Positions 55,490 through 64,000 of a DNA stretch of 64,000 nt are shown piece by piece (position 1 is the first letter of the stretch; the number at the start of each line of letters is the position of its first letter). The notes beneath the pieces were generated by a model, which worked only from the letters and a program-made list of their open reading frames with translations, had not been told where the DNA came from and made no database searches. This DNA is from Jaltomata sinuosa (Eukaryota > Streptophyta > Magnoliopsida > Solanales > Solanaceae), in the NCBI GenBank assembly GCA_003996215.1, contig QJPP01001914.1:1-64000 (forward strand). The letters are read 5' to 3'. A program made the translations under genes and the position numbers.

Positions 55490-55922
55490 AAGATACAGAA
55501 AAGCGACGGACAGGGACTCATTTGTCTGTCGCTTTTTCAGGAATTTTTTTAAAAAAATCTCAGAAAAGCGGTGCTGTCTATCGCTTGTTTTTTGAACACA
55601 AAAAATAATTTTCTGGAAAAATCAATTAAATTTTTTCAGAAAAGCGACGGATAATTGAGTCCCTGTCCATCATTTTGTTCTTCATATTCAAGAACAAAGT
55701 AACGGACATCGTCGTTTTTCTGGAAAAAAGTAAAAAAAAAGTCGTGGCTTTTAGATTTGCATTGATGTCCGTTGTTTTTAAAACGACGCTGTCCGTCGCT
55801 TTTGAAAAAGCGATGAACCACTTTCCCACGGAAGTGAGTCCATCACTTTTCTGTCAGTTTTGGCCAAAAAACGACGAACAACGTCACTTTTAACCGCGCT
55901 TTTCATGCTTTTTTTAGTAGTG
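55490..55922. repeat. CACTA subterminal repeats and terminal end
   Basis: At least seven copies of an AAAGCGACGGACA-type unit in both orientations lie between 55495 and 55815, for example CAGAAAAGCGACGGA and TGTCCGTCGCTTTT. They are followed by TTAACCGCGCTTTTCATGC and the terminal AGTAGTG. Clustered short motifs in both orientations next to the end are the transposase-binding regions of CACTA elements. The base after the end is ACT; the partner duplication is lost. Confidence 0.8.
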
Positions 55923-56652
55923 ACTGAACTAAAAAATTACAAAAAATGCCTTAAAAAAACAACAACATCAAAGAACTTTTCTGATTAACTTTTGACCATG
56001 ATATCACACCATAAAGGTGTGTTAGTAAACATATCAACTTCTGACTTCTTGTTCCATTTAAAACATGAAGAAAAATTTATCCACTTTTTCGGAAAACGTT
56101 ATTTTTATATTTTCTAAAATACTGAAAATTATGTCTAACGATCTAACAAGATCTTCCTATGATATCACTTGTTGAAAAAATTTAAACAATTGTCACGAGA
56201 TCACAAGTAAATCAATAGACAATGATGAATATTAACCTTGATCCATTGCAGAGATAATTTGTTAAAGATCATCTTCTCTCTTTTTTGAAAATAAGTTGTA
56301 AAATCTTCTAAGTCTTGTACGCTATTTGTTGTTCTTTTTTAAGATGGGGTAGAGAAAGAAAAGTTATGTACCACAACTTTATATGCTGACATCTTTTCTA
56401 AAAGGCAACCCTTCAATTATGCTTCTTTGGAAGAAGTATTTTTTCAATCAAGTTTCCATCATACATAAAGAAAAGGCCAAGGATTTTTACTTATTAAAAA
56501 TAAACTCCATATTAATTGATATTTCCTTTTAGACCCAAATAATTCAATACTTTGTTAGATCATAAAATGAGCTCCTTTAAAAATAGCATATATATGTATA
56601 AAATATTAATATGTGAGTTCATATAATAGAAATTGCTAACATCATATACTAA
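55923..56652. other. Gene-free AT-rich stretch
   Basis: I see no coding sequence, repeat boundary or RNA gene here. The base composition is AT-rich and without repeats visible by eye. It could be unique intergenic sequence next to the CACTA end. Confidence 0.5.
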
Positions 56653-56849
56653 GAGGGTGTTTGAATTGACTTATTTTTACATGTTTTTGGCTTTTAAATA
56701 CTTTTTAAATTTTGACGATGTTTGGCAAAGCTGAAAAGTGCTTTTAAGCACTCACTTTTAGGTAAAAAATATAAAAATAAGTCAAAAGTTAAAAATTGGG
56801 TGGCTTTAAGCTTTTAAACTACTTTTTAAAAGCTCATCCAAACACCCTC
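56653..56849. mobile_element. Tourist-like MITE, 197 bp
   Basis: The ends are GAGGGTGTTTGAATTGA at the left and, in reverse complement, GAGGGTGTTTGGATGAG at the right. TAA lies on both sides (56650-56652 and 56850-56852). The interior is AT-rich and folds back on itself (TTTTAAATACTTTTTAAA against TTTAAACTACTTTTTAAAAG). A TAA duplication and a GGGTGTTTGG end are typical of PIF/Harbinger-derived MITEs. Confidence 0.8.
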
Positions 56850-56852
56850 TAA

Positions 56853-57603
56853 GAGACATAAAAGAACTCGACTTATTATTTATGCATCAATCAAATGAGA
56901 TAATTAAGAGAGACAACTAAGTCATAGCCGGAGTTGGAAGTGGAAAGGAAAATGAATTGAAATAGAAAAAGGAAATACATCGGAAAAAACAGCATCCAGG
57001 GATTTTTTTATTCAATATCATACTCAGTTGCATCTTATCGAGGACATGACCTTAGATAGGAGAATGTCGAGGACAGGGATTAGGATAGAATGGTAGTAGG
57101 TAGTAGAACATTGTCTTATTTATCCCTTCTTACTATCTAATATCTCATGTACTTCGACTATAGCACCATTTTGTTTTATCTACTGTTTTTTTTTCAGAAT
57201 ATCTTTGTCATGCTTTTTTTAGTATTTGTTTTGATATGTTCTTTCTTAAGGCGAGAGTATCAGAATAACTCTCTCTACTTCTCAAGGTAGTGATAGGTCT
57301 GTGTGTACTCTACCCTCCCAAACTTCACTCGTAAGATTACATTGAATATATTGCGTATCAGTATCAACATCCAAGAATCTTAAGATACATGATCTAGCCT
57401 TGAGTTGATAATCAAATTAATAGTCGTTTGATTTATAATTATTTTTTGTAATTAAGGAAGCAACGGGTAGCTATTCTCTCTCATAAGCATTTGGCATGCC
57501 AAGAAGTTACATGGTAAGATGATTATTTAATGTGTTAGTAACTAGGGAAATTAGGGAAACATCATTAGCTAAGCAGCACAATCTCATATATACTGCAAAT
57601 TAA
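56853..57603. other. Gene-free stretch between MITEs
   Basis: No coding sequence is supported. A purine-rich part lies at about 56930-57130, and AAGGCGAGAGTATCAG near 57250 begins a stretch resembling common short dispersed plant sequence ('TGGTGATAGGTCTGTGTGTACTCTACCCTCCC'-like; about 57285-57330). I cannot assign the latter to a family with confidence. Confidence 0.4.
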
Positions 57604-57956
57604 GGACTCGTTTGTTCATGAAATTTTTTCTTTTTTCTGTTTTTTTTTTTTTTTACTTTATTTGAAAATTTGTATTTGACCATGAAAACTCCAAATACAA
57701 CTTCATCTGGAAAACAGCCAAAATCTTATTTTCATTTTTTTCACTTTTTTTTTAAAAAAATCCTTAATTTTTTATTTTCATAATATAACCCCATTTAAAA
57801 TATATTTCATGCTTAAATCATATTTTATATTTATTTTTTTGAAAAAATACATTTAAATTCAAAATGCTTATTGCAAAAATTATGGCGAAACACAACTTCA
57901 ACTTTGAAAATTTCAAATAAAGTGATTTTTTTTTGTTTTAATGGCCAAATGCCCAC
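57604..57956. mobile_element. Probable Tourist-like MITE, about 353 bp
   Basis: The left end is GGACTCGTTTGTTCATGAAA. The right end in reverse complement is GTGGGCATTTGGCCATTAAA, an imperfect inverted repeat. TAA flanks both sides (57601-57603 and 57957-57959). The interior contains long A and T runs and complementary segments. End similarity is weaker than in the other two MITEs. Confidence 0.5.
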
Positions 57957-57959
57957 TAA

Positions 57960-58620
57960 GACATCAAACTCCTATGTTTTATCCTATGACAGGCCAAATT
58001 AAAGCAAATGGAAATCCATTTATATTAGTACACTTTTAGTACAATATTGCAAATCTTTATCACTAAATACATGATTAACATGTCTTTGAAGAGTCACATG
58101 TGGACAGTTAACAACTTGTTATCAAAGATGAATTCATATATATAACAACCTGCATTAAAATAGTATCCGGATATGTAGTTGCACCTACAAGACATGTGCT
58201 CTTCAGAGAAAGGACATACATACACAAGTTGGTAGGGCAGATATGTCAGGATGAGAAAGAGCAACTAGTTATTGAAACAAGAGAAGTACTGGGGGTGGGT
58301 GTAACTATATAATGTATTCTGAAGCATTATTCAAAGCAACTGGACAGCAGTGGCCAGGGCCAATAAGATTAAAACTCAGGACTAGTATTGTGAATATTAC
58401 AATGAACCATACGGTGAAAAATTGATTGCATTCAACTAGTACAACAAACACCCCAAATATGATATGCCTCGTGCTGAAAGAGATAAGACTATGAATAATA
58501 ATAAATTATCAAATAGGAGCAGACGGTACTGTTGAGCAGCAAACTATGTGCTGTATCATAAAAATGTCGTTTGGTAGGGTGTATAAAAATAGTGTTGCAT
58601 ATGATGTATTAATTATGTTT
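57960..58620. other. Gene-free stretch up to the pararetrovirus locus
   Basis: No gene is supported. The last 55 bases (about 58566-58620; CGTTTGGTAGGGTGTATAAA, GTATTAATTATGTTTGG) resemble the end of a MITE of the type seen at 12159-12486. It is broken off exactly where viral RT sequence starts, so the viral fragment appears to have joined into a MITE. Confidence 0.4.
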
Positions 58621-58949
58621 GGTTATACGACGCCAATATATTTTCAAAATTTGATTTAAAATCAGGATATTGGCAGATTCAGATTTTCAAAGAGCATTCT
58701 TATAGGACTGCCTTTAATGTACCTTTTGGGCAATACGAGTGGAATGTCATGCCATTTGGTTTAAAAAACGCCCCATCAGAATTTCAAAAAATTATGAATG
58801 ACATCTTCAATCCATATATGGATTTTACTATTGTTTATATTGATGATATTCTGGTGTTTTCTAAAACCCTTGAAATGCATATAAAACATCTTGATATCTT
58901 CAAGAAAATTGTTATACAAAATGGTTTAGTTATTTCAAAACCAAAAATG
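58621..58949 (+). pseudogene. Pararetrovirus RT fragment, plus strand
   Basis: This 329-bp piece of caulimovirid reverse transcriptase contains FSKFDLKSGYWQI, PFGLKNAPSEFQ and the YIDD active-site box. It matches 60083-60411 on the opposite strand over its full length; I found only two differing bases by eye. It starts inside the RT and ends abruptly at KPKM, then runs into about 90 bp of unassigned sequence. It is an isolated fragment with no start of its own. Confidence 0.9.
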
Positions 58950-59039
58950 GTGCATATAGGAGAGACGTTAGGTAAAAGACATAGACATGGAAGCCGTTTA
59001 GCCGGACATAGTCCTAGCTAGGAGAAGAGAACTATTTTA

Positions 59040-59327
59040 AAAATTTAAAAAGTAAATACCTTCGCAGACGACCAAGAGCCAAAGGTTGCTTGCGAAACTG
59101 ATCCAAAATTTTTATTAAGAATCGGATAGCGGCAAACGCTTTCTGATATTTTCTTTACAAAACTAAGAGAGAGAGAGAGAGAGAGCTCCTAAATTTTTCT
59201 GTGTCCTCTTACTTAACAAAATGAGGACTTTATATAGAAAAGAAATAAAACATAAGGAATCTATGTACAGTAGGGATGGGTCCCATATGGGTCCCTAAAC
59301 AGTGAATCTACTGTTTAAACAGTTCAT
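59040..59327 (-). promoter_or_regulatory. Pararetrovirus intergenic promoter and leader, minus strand
   Basis: Read on the minus strand, after the end of a viral ORF there is a non-coding stretch with TATATAAAG at 59236-59228 in a context typical of caulimovirid promoters. A (GA/CT)n tract follows at about 59185-59166, and leader-like sequence continues to about 59040. In circular pararetroviruses the intergenic region carries the pregenomic RNA promoter. I did not find a tRNA-Met primer site in this piece. Transcription would run away from the MP fragment, toward 59040. Confidence 0.6.
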
Positions 59328-59740
59328 ATACTGTATAATGATAGTGACAGTTTTATCTTCTGTCTTCCTCACATCTTCTTTTTGCCATGTACCCCTAAGA
59401 GACTGTCGAAAATTTAAATTTCTAGCATCTCTGAGAGCTGCTAAAAAAGTCTCTGGTAACTCTTTAAGGGTAAGTGGTTTAAAGGCGATTTGAACCATGC
59501 CGATATGCAGATAATTATACTGATATTTATAAAGATCAATATCTCGTTTGTTTAACAAGCGAATCGTTTGTTCAGAAGAGTTTAACGCTAAAGATTGTTC
59601 AGTTGTTTTAATCAACTGTTTAGTAGAAAGTTTATCAAACCAACCATAATCATAAATGATTTTAATAGGAACCTTAGGAATCGTCCATTTGTTTAACAAA
59701 TCAAGGTTCTGAGGTATATCTACCTCCTCGAGTCTAGTAA
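59328..59740 (-). pseudogene. Pararetrovirus movement-protein fragment joined to an ORF end
   Basis: On the minus strand the frame open from 59795 reads LLNKWTIPKVPIKIIYDYG and LNKRDIDLYKYQYNYLHIGM, the N-terminal part of the movement protein also present at 60929-61955. At about 59391 it jumps to the sequence around the stop of another viral ORF (the same 63 bases as 59914-59976) and continues into the intergenic region. The join therefore skips most of the viral genome or crosses the circle. The first about 17 codons (59795-59745) are read from the neighbouring fragment, not from the movement protein. Confidence 0.8.
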
Positions 59741-59976
59741 GTAAAAAGAAATTTGCTAGAAAATATAACTCAGATTGATAAATCTGATACTTCAATGAGA
59801 AGTGAAACTAGCAATGAAGAAGCCCAGCGCAACAATGAAGAGGTTATATTATCCACTGAAGAGTTGCAGGATACCGAGGACTTATTACTGTCCTTGAAAG
59901 CCATGGAAAGAAGACATGGCAAAAAGAAGATGTGAGGAAGACAGAAGATAAAACTGTCACTATCATTATACAGTAT
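59741..59976 (+). pseudogene. Pararetrovirus ORF 3' end and start of intergenic region, plus strand
   Basis: The short frame 59753-59935 is acidic and hydrophilic (SNEEAQRNNEEVILSTEELQ, LLLSLKAMERRHGKKKM) and ends in TGA. The 63 bases from 59914 are an inverted copy of 59328-59390, which on the other strand lead into the promoter. So this is most likely the C-terminal end of the last viral ORF plus the first bases of the intergenic region. Which protein it belongs to cannot be said from 60 residues. Confidence 0.55.
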
Positions 59977-60940
59977 TAATGTCAGGGAACTTTGATGCAA
60001 AGTCAATGGCCCTTTGGATAGGAGTGACTTTTCCTTGACAAATTAGGTGTCCGAGAAAGCGAACTTCTGTTTGAAACAGACTCATTTTTGGTTTTGAAAT
60101 AACTAAACCATTTTGTATAACAATTTTCTTGAAGATATCAAGGTGTTTTATATGCATTTCAAGGGTTTTAGAAAACACCAGAATATCATCAATATAAACA
60201 ATAGTAAAATCCATATATGGATTGAAGATGTCATTCATAATTTTTTGAAATTCTGATGGGGCGTTTTTTAAACCAAATGGTATGACATTCCACTCGTATT
60301 GCCCAAAAGGTACATTAAAGGCAGTCCTATAAGAATGCTCTTTGAAAATCTGAATCTGCCAATATCCTGATTTTAAATCAAATTTTGAAAATATATTGGC
60401 GTCGTATAACCTGGACAATAAATCTCGTTTATTGGGAATAGGATACCTTACCCATTTTAAACATTTGTTTAAAGGCTTGTAATTTATTACTAACCTGGGA
60501 GCTCCTCGTTCCTTTTCTGCAGCATTATTTACATAAAACGCTGTGCATGACCAAGGAGATTTTGATGGTTTTATTAAACCCTTTTGCAGTAAAGTATCGA
60601 TTTCCCTTTTGCAGAATTCTACTAATTCAGAATTCATTTGGCAGGGACGAGACTTGGTTGGGATATTATCCCCTGAAAAATCCTCCTCATATGGAAGAGT
60701 AACAATGTGCTTTTTGCGATTCCAAAAGGCACTGGGGTGATCTGCGCAAATATCAATGGCGATCTGTTCGGAAATTAATTTTATTTTTTCCTTTATTTTA
60801 GCAGATTTGAGAGACTCAAATATATTCATGCTAAAGAGTTCATATTGTAAAGAATCAACATGTTTTTGCTTTATTTTAATTAAAGCATCAATTTCACGAG
60901 TTACTGGCTCCGTGATGAAAGTATAACTTATTAAAACCAT
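59977..60940 (-). pseudogene. Pararetrovirus reverse transcriptase segment, frame intact
   Basis: A 324-codon frame (60940-59966) holds the RT domain of a caulimovirid Pol polyprotein. Residues 1-70 are the linker before RT. The domain contains KGLIKPSKSPWSCTAFYVNN (residues 120-139), RLVINYKPLNKC (149-160), FDLKSGYWQI (187-196), PFGLKNAPSEFQ (221-232), the active-site box YIDD (249-252) and TEVRFLGHLICQGK (291-304). The protein resembles solendoviruses (tobacco vein clearing virus type) more than petuviruses. The protease upstream and RNase H downstream are missing at sharp junctions (about 60940 and 59977). It has no stop or frameshift over its length, unlike the retrotransposons here, so this insertion is younger or was once conserved. 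It cannot act as a complete Pol. Confidence 0.9.
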
Positions 60941-61955
60941 TTATGATTATGGTTGGTTTGATAAACTTTCTACTAAACAGTTGATTAAAACAACTGAACA
61001 ATCTTTAGCGTTAAGCTCTTCTGAACAAATGATTCGCTTGTTAAACAAACGAGATATTGATCTTTATAAATATCAGTATAATTATCTGCATATCGGCATG
61101 GTTCAAATCGCCTTTAAACCACTTACCATTAAAGGGTTACCAGAGACTTTTTTAGCAGCTCTCAGAGATGCTAGAAATTTAAATTTTCGACAGTCTCTTA
61201 TGGGTTCGATTGAATCTACTGTGGCCTATGGTCCAGTTTATTTCAATACGCAACCTAATTTGCAGTTATCGTTATCTGATATCAATATTCTTGATGCCTT
61301 AACATTAAATGTTAAAACGCATGGTTATAACTATGTGCCAGGTTCAGAACTTATTAGTTTGTCTTATAGAATTTATTTCAAATTATTATCAACCTTGAAT
61401 CCAAGGTGTAAATTATACGATACTTCCGATCAAACTATTTTGATGGAAACAAATTTCGCAAGATCTAAGGTCACCACCAGGAGACCGATCAAGTGGGAAG
61501 AAATTAATTTCCCAACAACTTGGACTCTTGATTCGGTCATATCCCCAAATCAGTTAACGGATACGGTCACTAATTCAGAGTATTCTCATATTTCTCAAGA
61601 CCCAGATGGAAGGGTATGCATTCAGTTCACAGAAGGTAGCTATGCTCTTCACAGACAGTCACTGTCAAACAGTAGGCTTATGCCTCCGGTAAGTTCTATT
61701 TATAATGGACGATCGTTAAGTCACAGATCTGTGCCTGATATTCAGCATATCTCGCCTATTGAACCATCTTACGGTCCAGCTCGAAATCGCGCTGCTTCGC
61801 TTCACACTATTGATTCTGATTATAATTCAGAAGTAGAAAAGGTTAAAATTAACCCCCGGACTAATATTGTTCAGGCTAATGATATTCATGACGACAGTTC
61901 TGATAAGGACTTTCCAACTCCTTCAGAAATGGAGTTCGACGTCAATAAGTCTTAA
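60929..61955 (+). pseudogene. Pararetrovirus movement-protein ORF, 5'-truncated
   Basis: The frame is open from the junction at about 60929 to TAA at 61953-61955; the first internal Met is at 60981 (324 codons from there). The N-terminal half contains VAYGPVYFNTQPNLQLSLSD, NILDALTLNVKTHGYN and ISLSYRIYFKLL, typical of the 30K-superfamily movement proteins of caulimovirids, which form tubules through plasmodesmata. The C-terminal third (from about residue 190) is hydrophilic and probably disordered. The true start is missing; the fragment at 59328-59740 on the other strand carries about 20 further N-terminal residues. The next ORF starts in a TAATG overlap with its stop, as in compact pararetrovirus genomes. 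No internal stop is present. Confidence 0.85.
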
Positions 61956-64000
61956 TGATTCCTCACCAAATAGATTTTAGCCCAGGTTCCCTGGCAAGAA
62001 AACATATTCAAAAAGAATTTTTTGATAAAAAGTGGAATAAGTTTAAAACTTGGTTTTTTGATTCTTATAGCAAAGAAGATATGAATAATATTTCTCAAGA
62101 GTTTTTATGAAACTTGTGCATTGCATAATCAAATGATGCATTTTGTTCCTTGGTTTATAACCACTTATCTACCTTTGTATGTCAATGTTATTGAAAGAAC
62201 TTATCGCGAGACTAATGGGAAGATAATAACAGCCATTTATCCTCCACAGTCTGCTTTTATTTTACCTAATAATACAGGTATAACTTTCAACGCTTTTCAA
62301 AAATTCATTGAGGAAGAAATTGCTTCTATAAGTATTTCTGAGATTAATAAGCTCATTTCTCAAAATAATTATTTGGGTTTATATGTAAAAGTTTTGGGAG
62401 AACATATTATCTCTCTCGATAAAAAACTCGGTGAAATGACTATTTTAATAAAGGATATAAAAGCTGATATAGCTAAGACCAATGTTGCTTCAACTAGTAA
62501 AGCAGAAGCTTCAACTAGTAAAGCAAAAGTGGTCCCAACCTTTATTCAAAGACCTCCTGAGATTCAGGATTTTAAGTTTAAATCATTAAATGATTTAGAA
62601 GAACTTCTTGATAAAAAGTTTTCAGGTTTAAATATTAAACCAATCGAATTATCTAAAGAGTTTTCCGATAAAATGGATCAGACTAGTGATTATAAAAATC
62701 ATGTTTCCTCGGAGCTCAATAAGCTTAAAGGTTACCCCCGCAAGAATAGTGGTTATGTTAAACCTGCTTTGAATACTTTCTACTATCCTCGTCCTACTCC
62801 CCAAGATGTCTTGATAGAAGAACGAGATTGGAACCAAACTAATACGTCTTACAGCGGTTCCGAGATTTACGAATGGAATCTCGATGGGTTGACAGATAGG
62901 CAGTTGACCATTCTCGTCCATAGGATGCTTATGTATGCAACTATTTGCAAGAGCACCAAAAATAATGATAGAACTGTCTGCAAGATGATTGTTGCAGGGT
63001 TTACAGGACAGCTCAGAGGCTGGTGGGATAACTATTTAAGCGTAGAGGAAAAAGCCGTTATTATTAATGCAATAGCAACTAATGAAGGTGTTGATAACCT
63101 AGGCTTTGCTCTCGAAAAAGACCGCGAAGATGCGGTTTACACCCTTGTGGTTACCATTTTAGAACACTTTAATGGTAGATTTACCTCTCAGTATGAAATG
63201 ATTCGTACCTTACTAAATGGTCTCAAATGCCCTACGTTGACCAAATGGAGATGGTACAAAGATACGTTTCTAAGTCGGGTTATGAAATTACCCGAAAATA
63301 AATATGAATATTGGAAAGCTAAGTTTATAGACGGCCTTCCTTCATTATTCGCAGAAAGGGTTAGAAAGACCCTAAGAGGAAACCACGCTGAGATTCCTTA
63401 TAGGGATTACACTTACGGCAAGTTAATAGGAGTTTGCACTCAAGAAGGACTAAACTTGTGCAACGAGCTCCTTATGTCCCAGCAGCTTAAAATGAATAAG
63501 CGTAAAGAAAGATCTCAGCTTGGAGACTTTTGCACACAGTTCGGTTTACCTGAACCAGCAGCCTATGGCAACAAAAAGGAGTACTACCAGTCCCGCAGGA
63601 CTGAAGGTTCTAACAGGAGACGAAGATCTAGACGAAGATCTAGAGAAGAGAGAGACGCTAAAAGAAGCTCTCGTAAATCTAATAGATTTACCAAAGATCG
63701 GTCAGGGAGAGACCTTTCTAAAATCAAATGCTACAAATGTGGTAAGCGGGGGCATATTGCCCCAAATTGCAAATTGAATAAGCTCAAAGCCTTAGAGCTC
63801 GATGCAGAACTACATGATAAGGTTTATAGTTTATTATACACTTCCGGTTCTGATGAGGATTATGAATCATATTCAGAAGCAGAATCAGATATTGATCTCA
63901 TTGATTTATCTGACCCTGAAGAACAGGTTAATAGCTCATGCACCACTTGCAAAGATAATACATGCAACTGTGAAGGAGATGAAATCTACAAGTTACAATC
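61954..64000 (+). pseudogene. Pararetrovirus capsid-type ORF, one frame break, open to window end
   Basis: The ATG at 61954 overlaps the movement-protein stop (TAATG). The first frame ends after about 50 codons at a TGA (62108-62110). A shift by one base in the T-run at 62102-62106 gives a frame that I could follow without any stop to base 64000, about 630 codons. It contains a Lys/Ser-rich region with two ASTSKA repeats (about 62490-62530) and a long central region with WNLDGLTDRQLTILVHRML and GQLRGWWDNYL, similar to caulimovirid capsid cores. A strongly basic stretch (about 63610-63690) follows, then the zinc knuckle C-x2-C-x4-H-x4-C at 63729-63770 (KCYKCGKRGHIAPNC), and an acidic tail. The zinc knuckle binds pregenomic RNA in capsid proteins. 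Because it has no stop in the window it is easily overlooked. The T-run indel may be a real defect or a sequence error. Confidence 0.8.

Larger units (their letters stand above)
52786..55922 (+). mobile_element. 3' part of a CACTA (En/Spm) transposon
   Basis: It contains the C-terminal half of a TNP2-like transposase, a DUF4216-type region, a short coiled-coil-like segment, a subterminal repeat region, and an end reading AGTAGTG at 55916-55922 (CACTACT in reverse complement). The left part, with the first CACTA end and most of the transposase, is missing and is replaced by the LTR fragment ending at 52785. The element is not mobile by itself. Confidence 0.85.

Noticed and set aside
59160..59186. 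GA repeat considered as an independent microsatellite feature
   Set aside because: It is short and lies in the pararetrovirus leader, where CT/GA tracts near the transcript start are usual; it is included in that feature.
1..64000. tRNA, rRNA or other structured RNA genes
   Set aside because: No cloverleaf with A and B boxes and no rRNA-like stretch was recognised. The only tRNA-related sequences are primer-binding sites of retroelements.

Overview
This window looks like plant nuclear heterochromatin, most likely from a Solanaceae genome, and consists almost entirely of nested, decayed transposable elements. The lineage call rests on family resemblance: Tekay/Del-type chromoviruses with LTRs beginning TGTAATGAC and ending GTGACA, Athila-like and Tat/Ogre-like Ty3/gypsy elements, an ORF resembling the 'putative plant transposon protein' domain, and a caulimovirid (solendovirus/TVCV-like) endogenous pararetrovirus. 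The species cannot be named. I saw no host protein gene, tRNA or rRNA. Nearly every coding region carries stops, frameshifts or deletions, so most are annotated as pseudogenes.

Layout. 1-2001: LTR-like sequence whose minus-strand terminus is at 2001. 2089-3037: decayed Transposase_32-type ORF. 3038-8590: Athila-like remnant on the minus strand (gag, protease, conserved 3' tail, PBS-like site; RT and integrase missing). 8598-23921: a three-level nest. A 5'-truncated plus-strand chromovirus has a 3' LTR (10649-13190, resuming 23863-23921). That LTR is split by a solo LTR with TSD ATGGT (13191-14381 plus 22834-23862). The solo LTR is split in turn by a complete minus-strand chromovirus with TSD GTTTG (14382-22828). 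A Tourist-like MITE (12159-12486) also sits in the outer LTR.

23922-42440: a decayed minus-strand Ty3/gypsy element, invaded by a chromovirus LTR fragment and by a complete 15.9 kb plus-strand Tat/Ogre-like element (26510-42376, TSD ATCTT). The latter has broken gag and pol and a long 3' non-coding region holding three tandem-repeat arrays.

42440-52785: a chromovirus LTR fragment, an Athila-type LTR (42993-44650) with its minus-strand internal region encoding a second Transposase_32 ORF, and a hAT element (about 47943-51956) inserted in that ORF. The hAT element has an 8-bp target duplication, GGACCGG-rich subterminal arrays, an almost intact transposase and a 61-G homopolymer. 52069-52785 is a 5'-truncated LTR.

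52786-55922: the 3' part of a CACTA (En/Spm) element. 55923-58620: gene-free, with two or three small Tourist-like MITEs. 58621-64000: a scrambled pararetrovirus locus whose fragments lie head-to-head, forming interleaved inverted repeats. It includes an intact-frame RT segment, a movement-protein ORF, a viral promoter/leader, and a capsid-type ORF that stays open to the window end. This locus is the most interesting part, because any read-through transcript could fold into long dsRNA.
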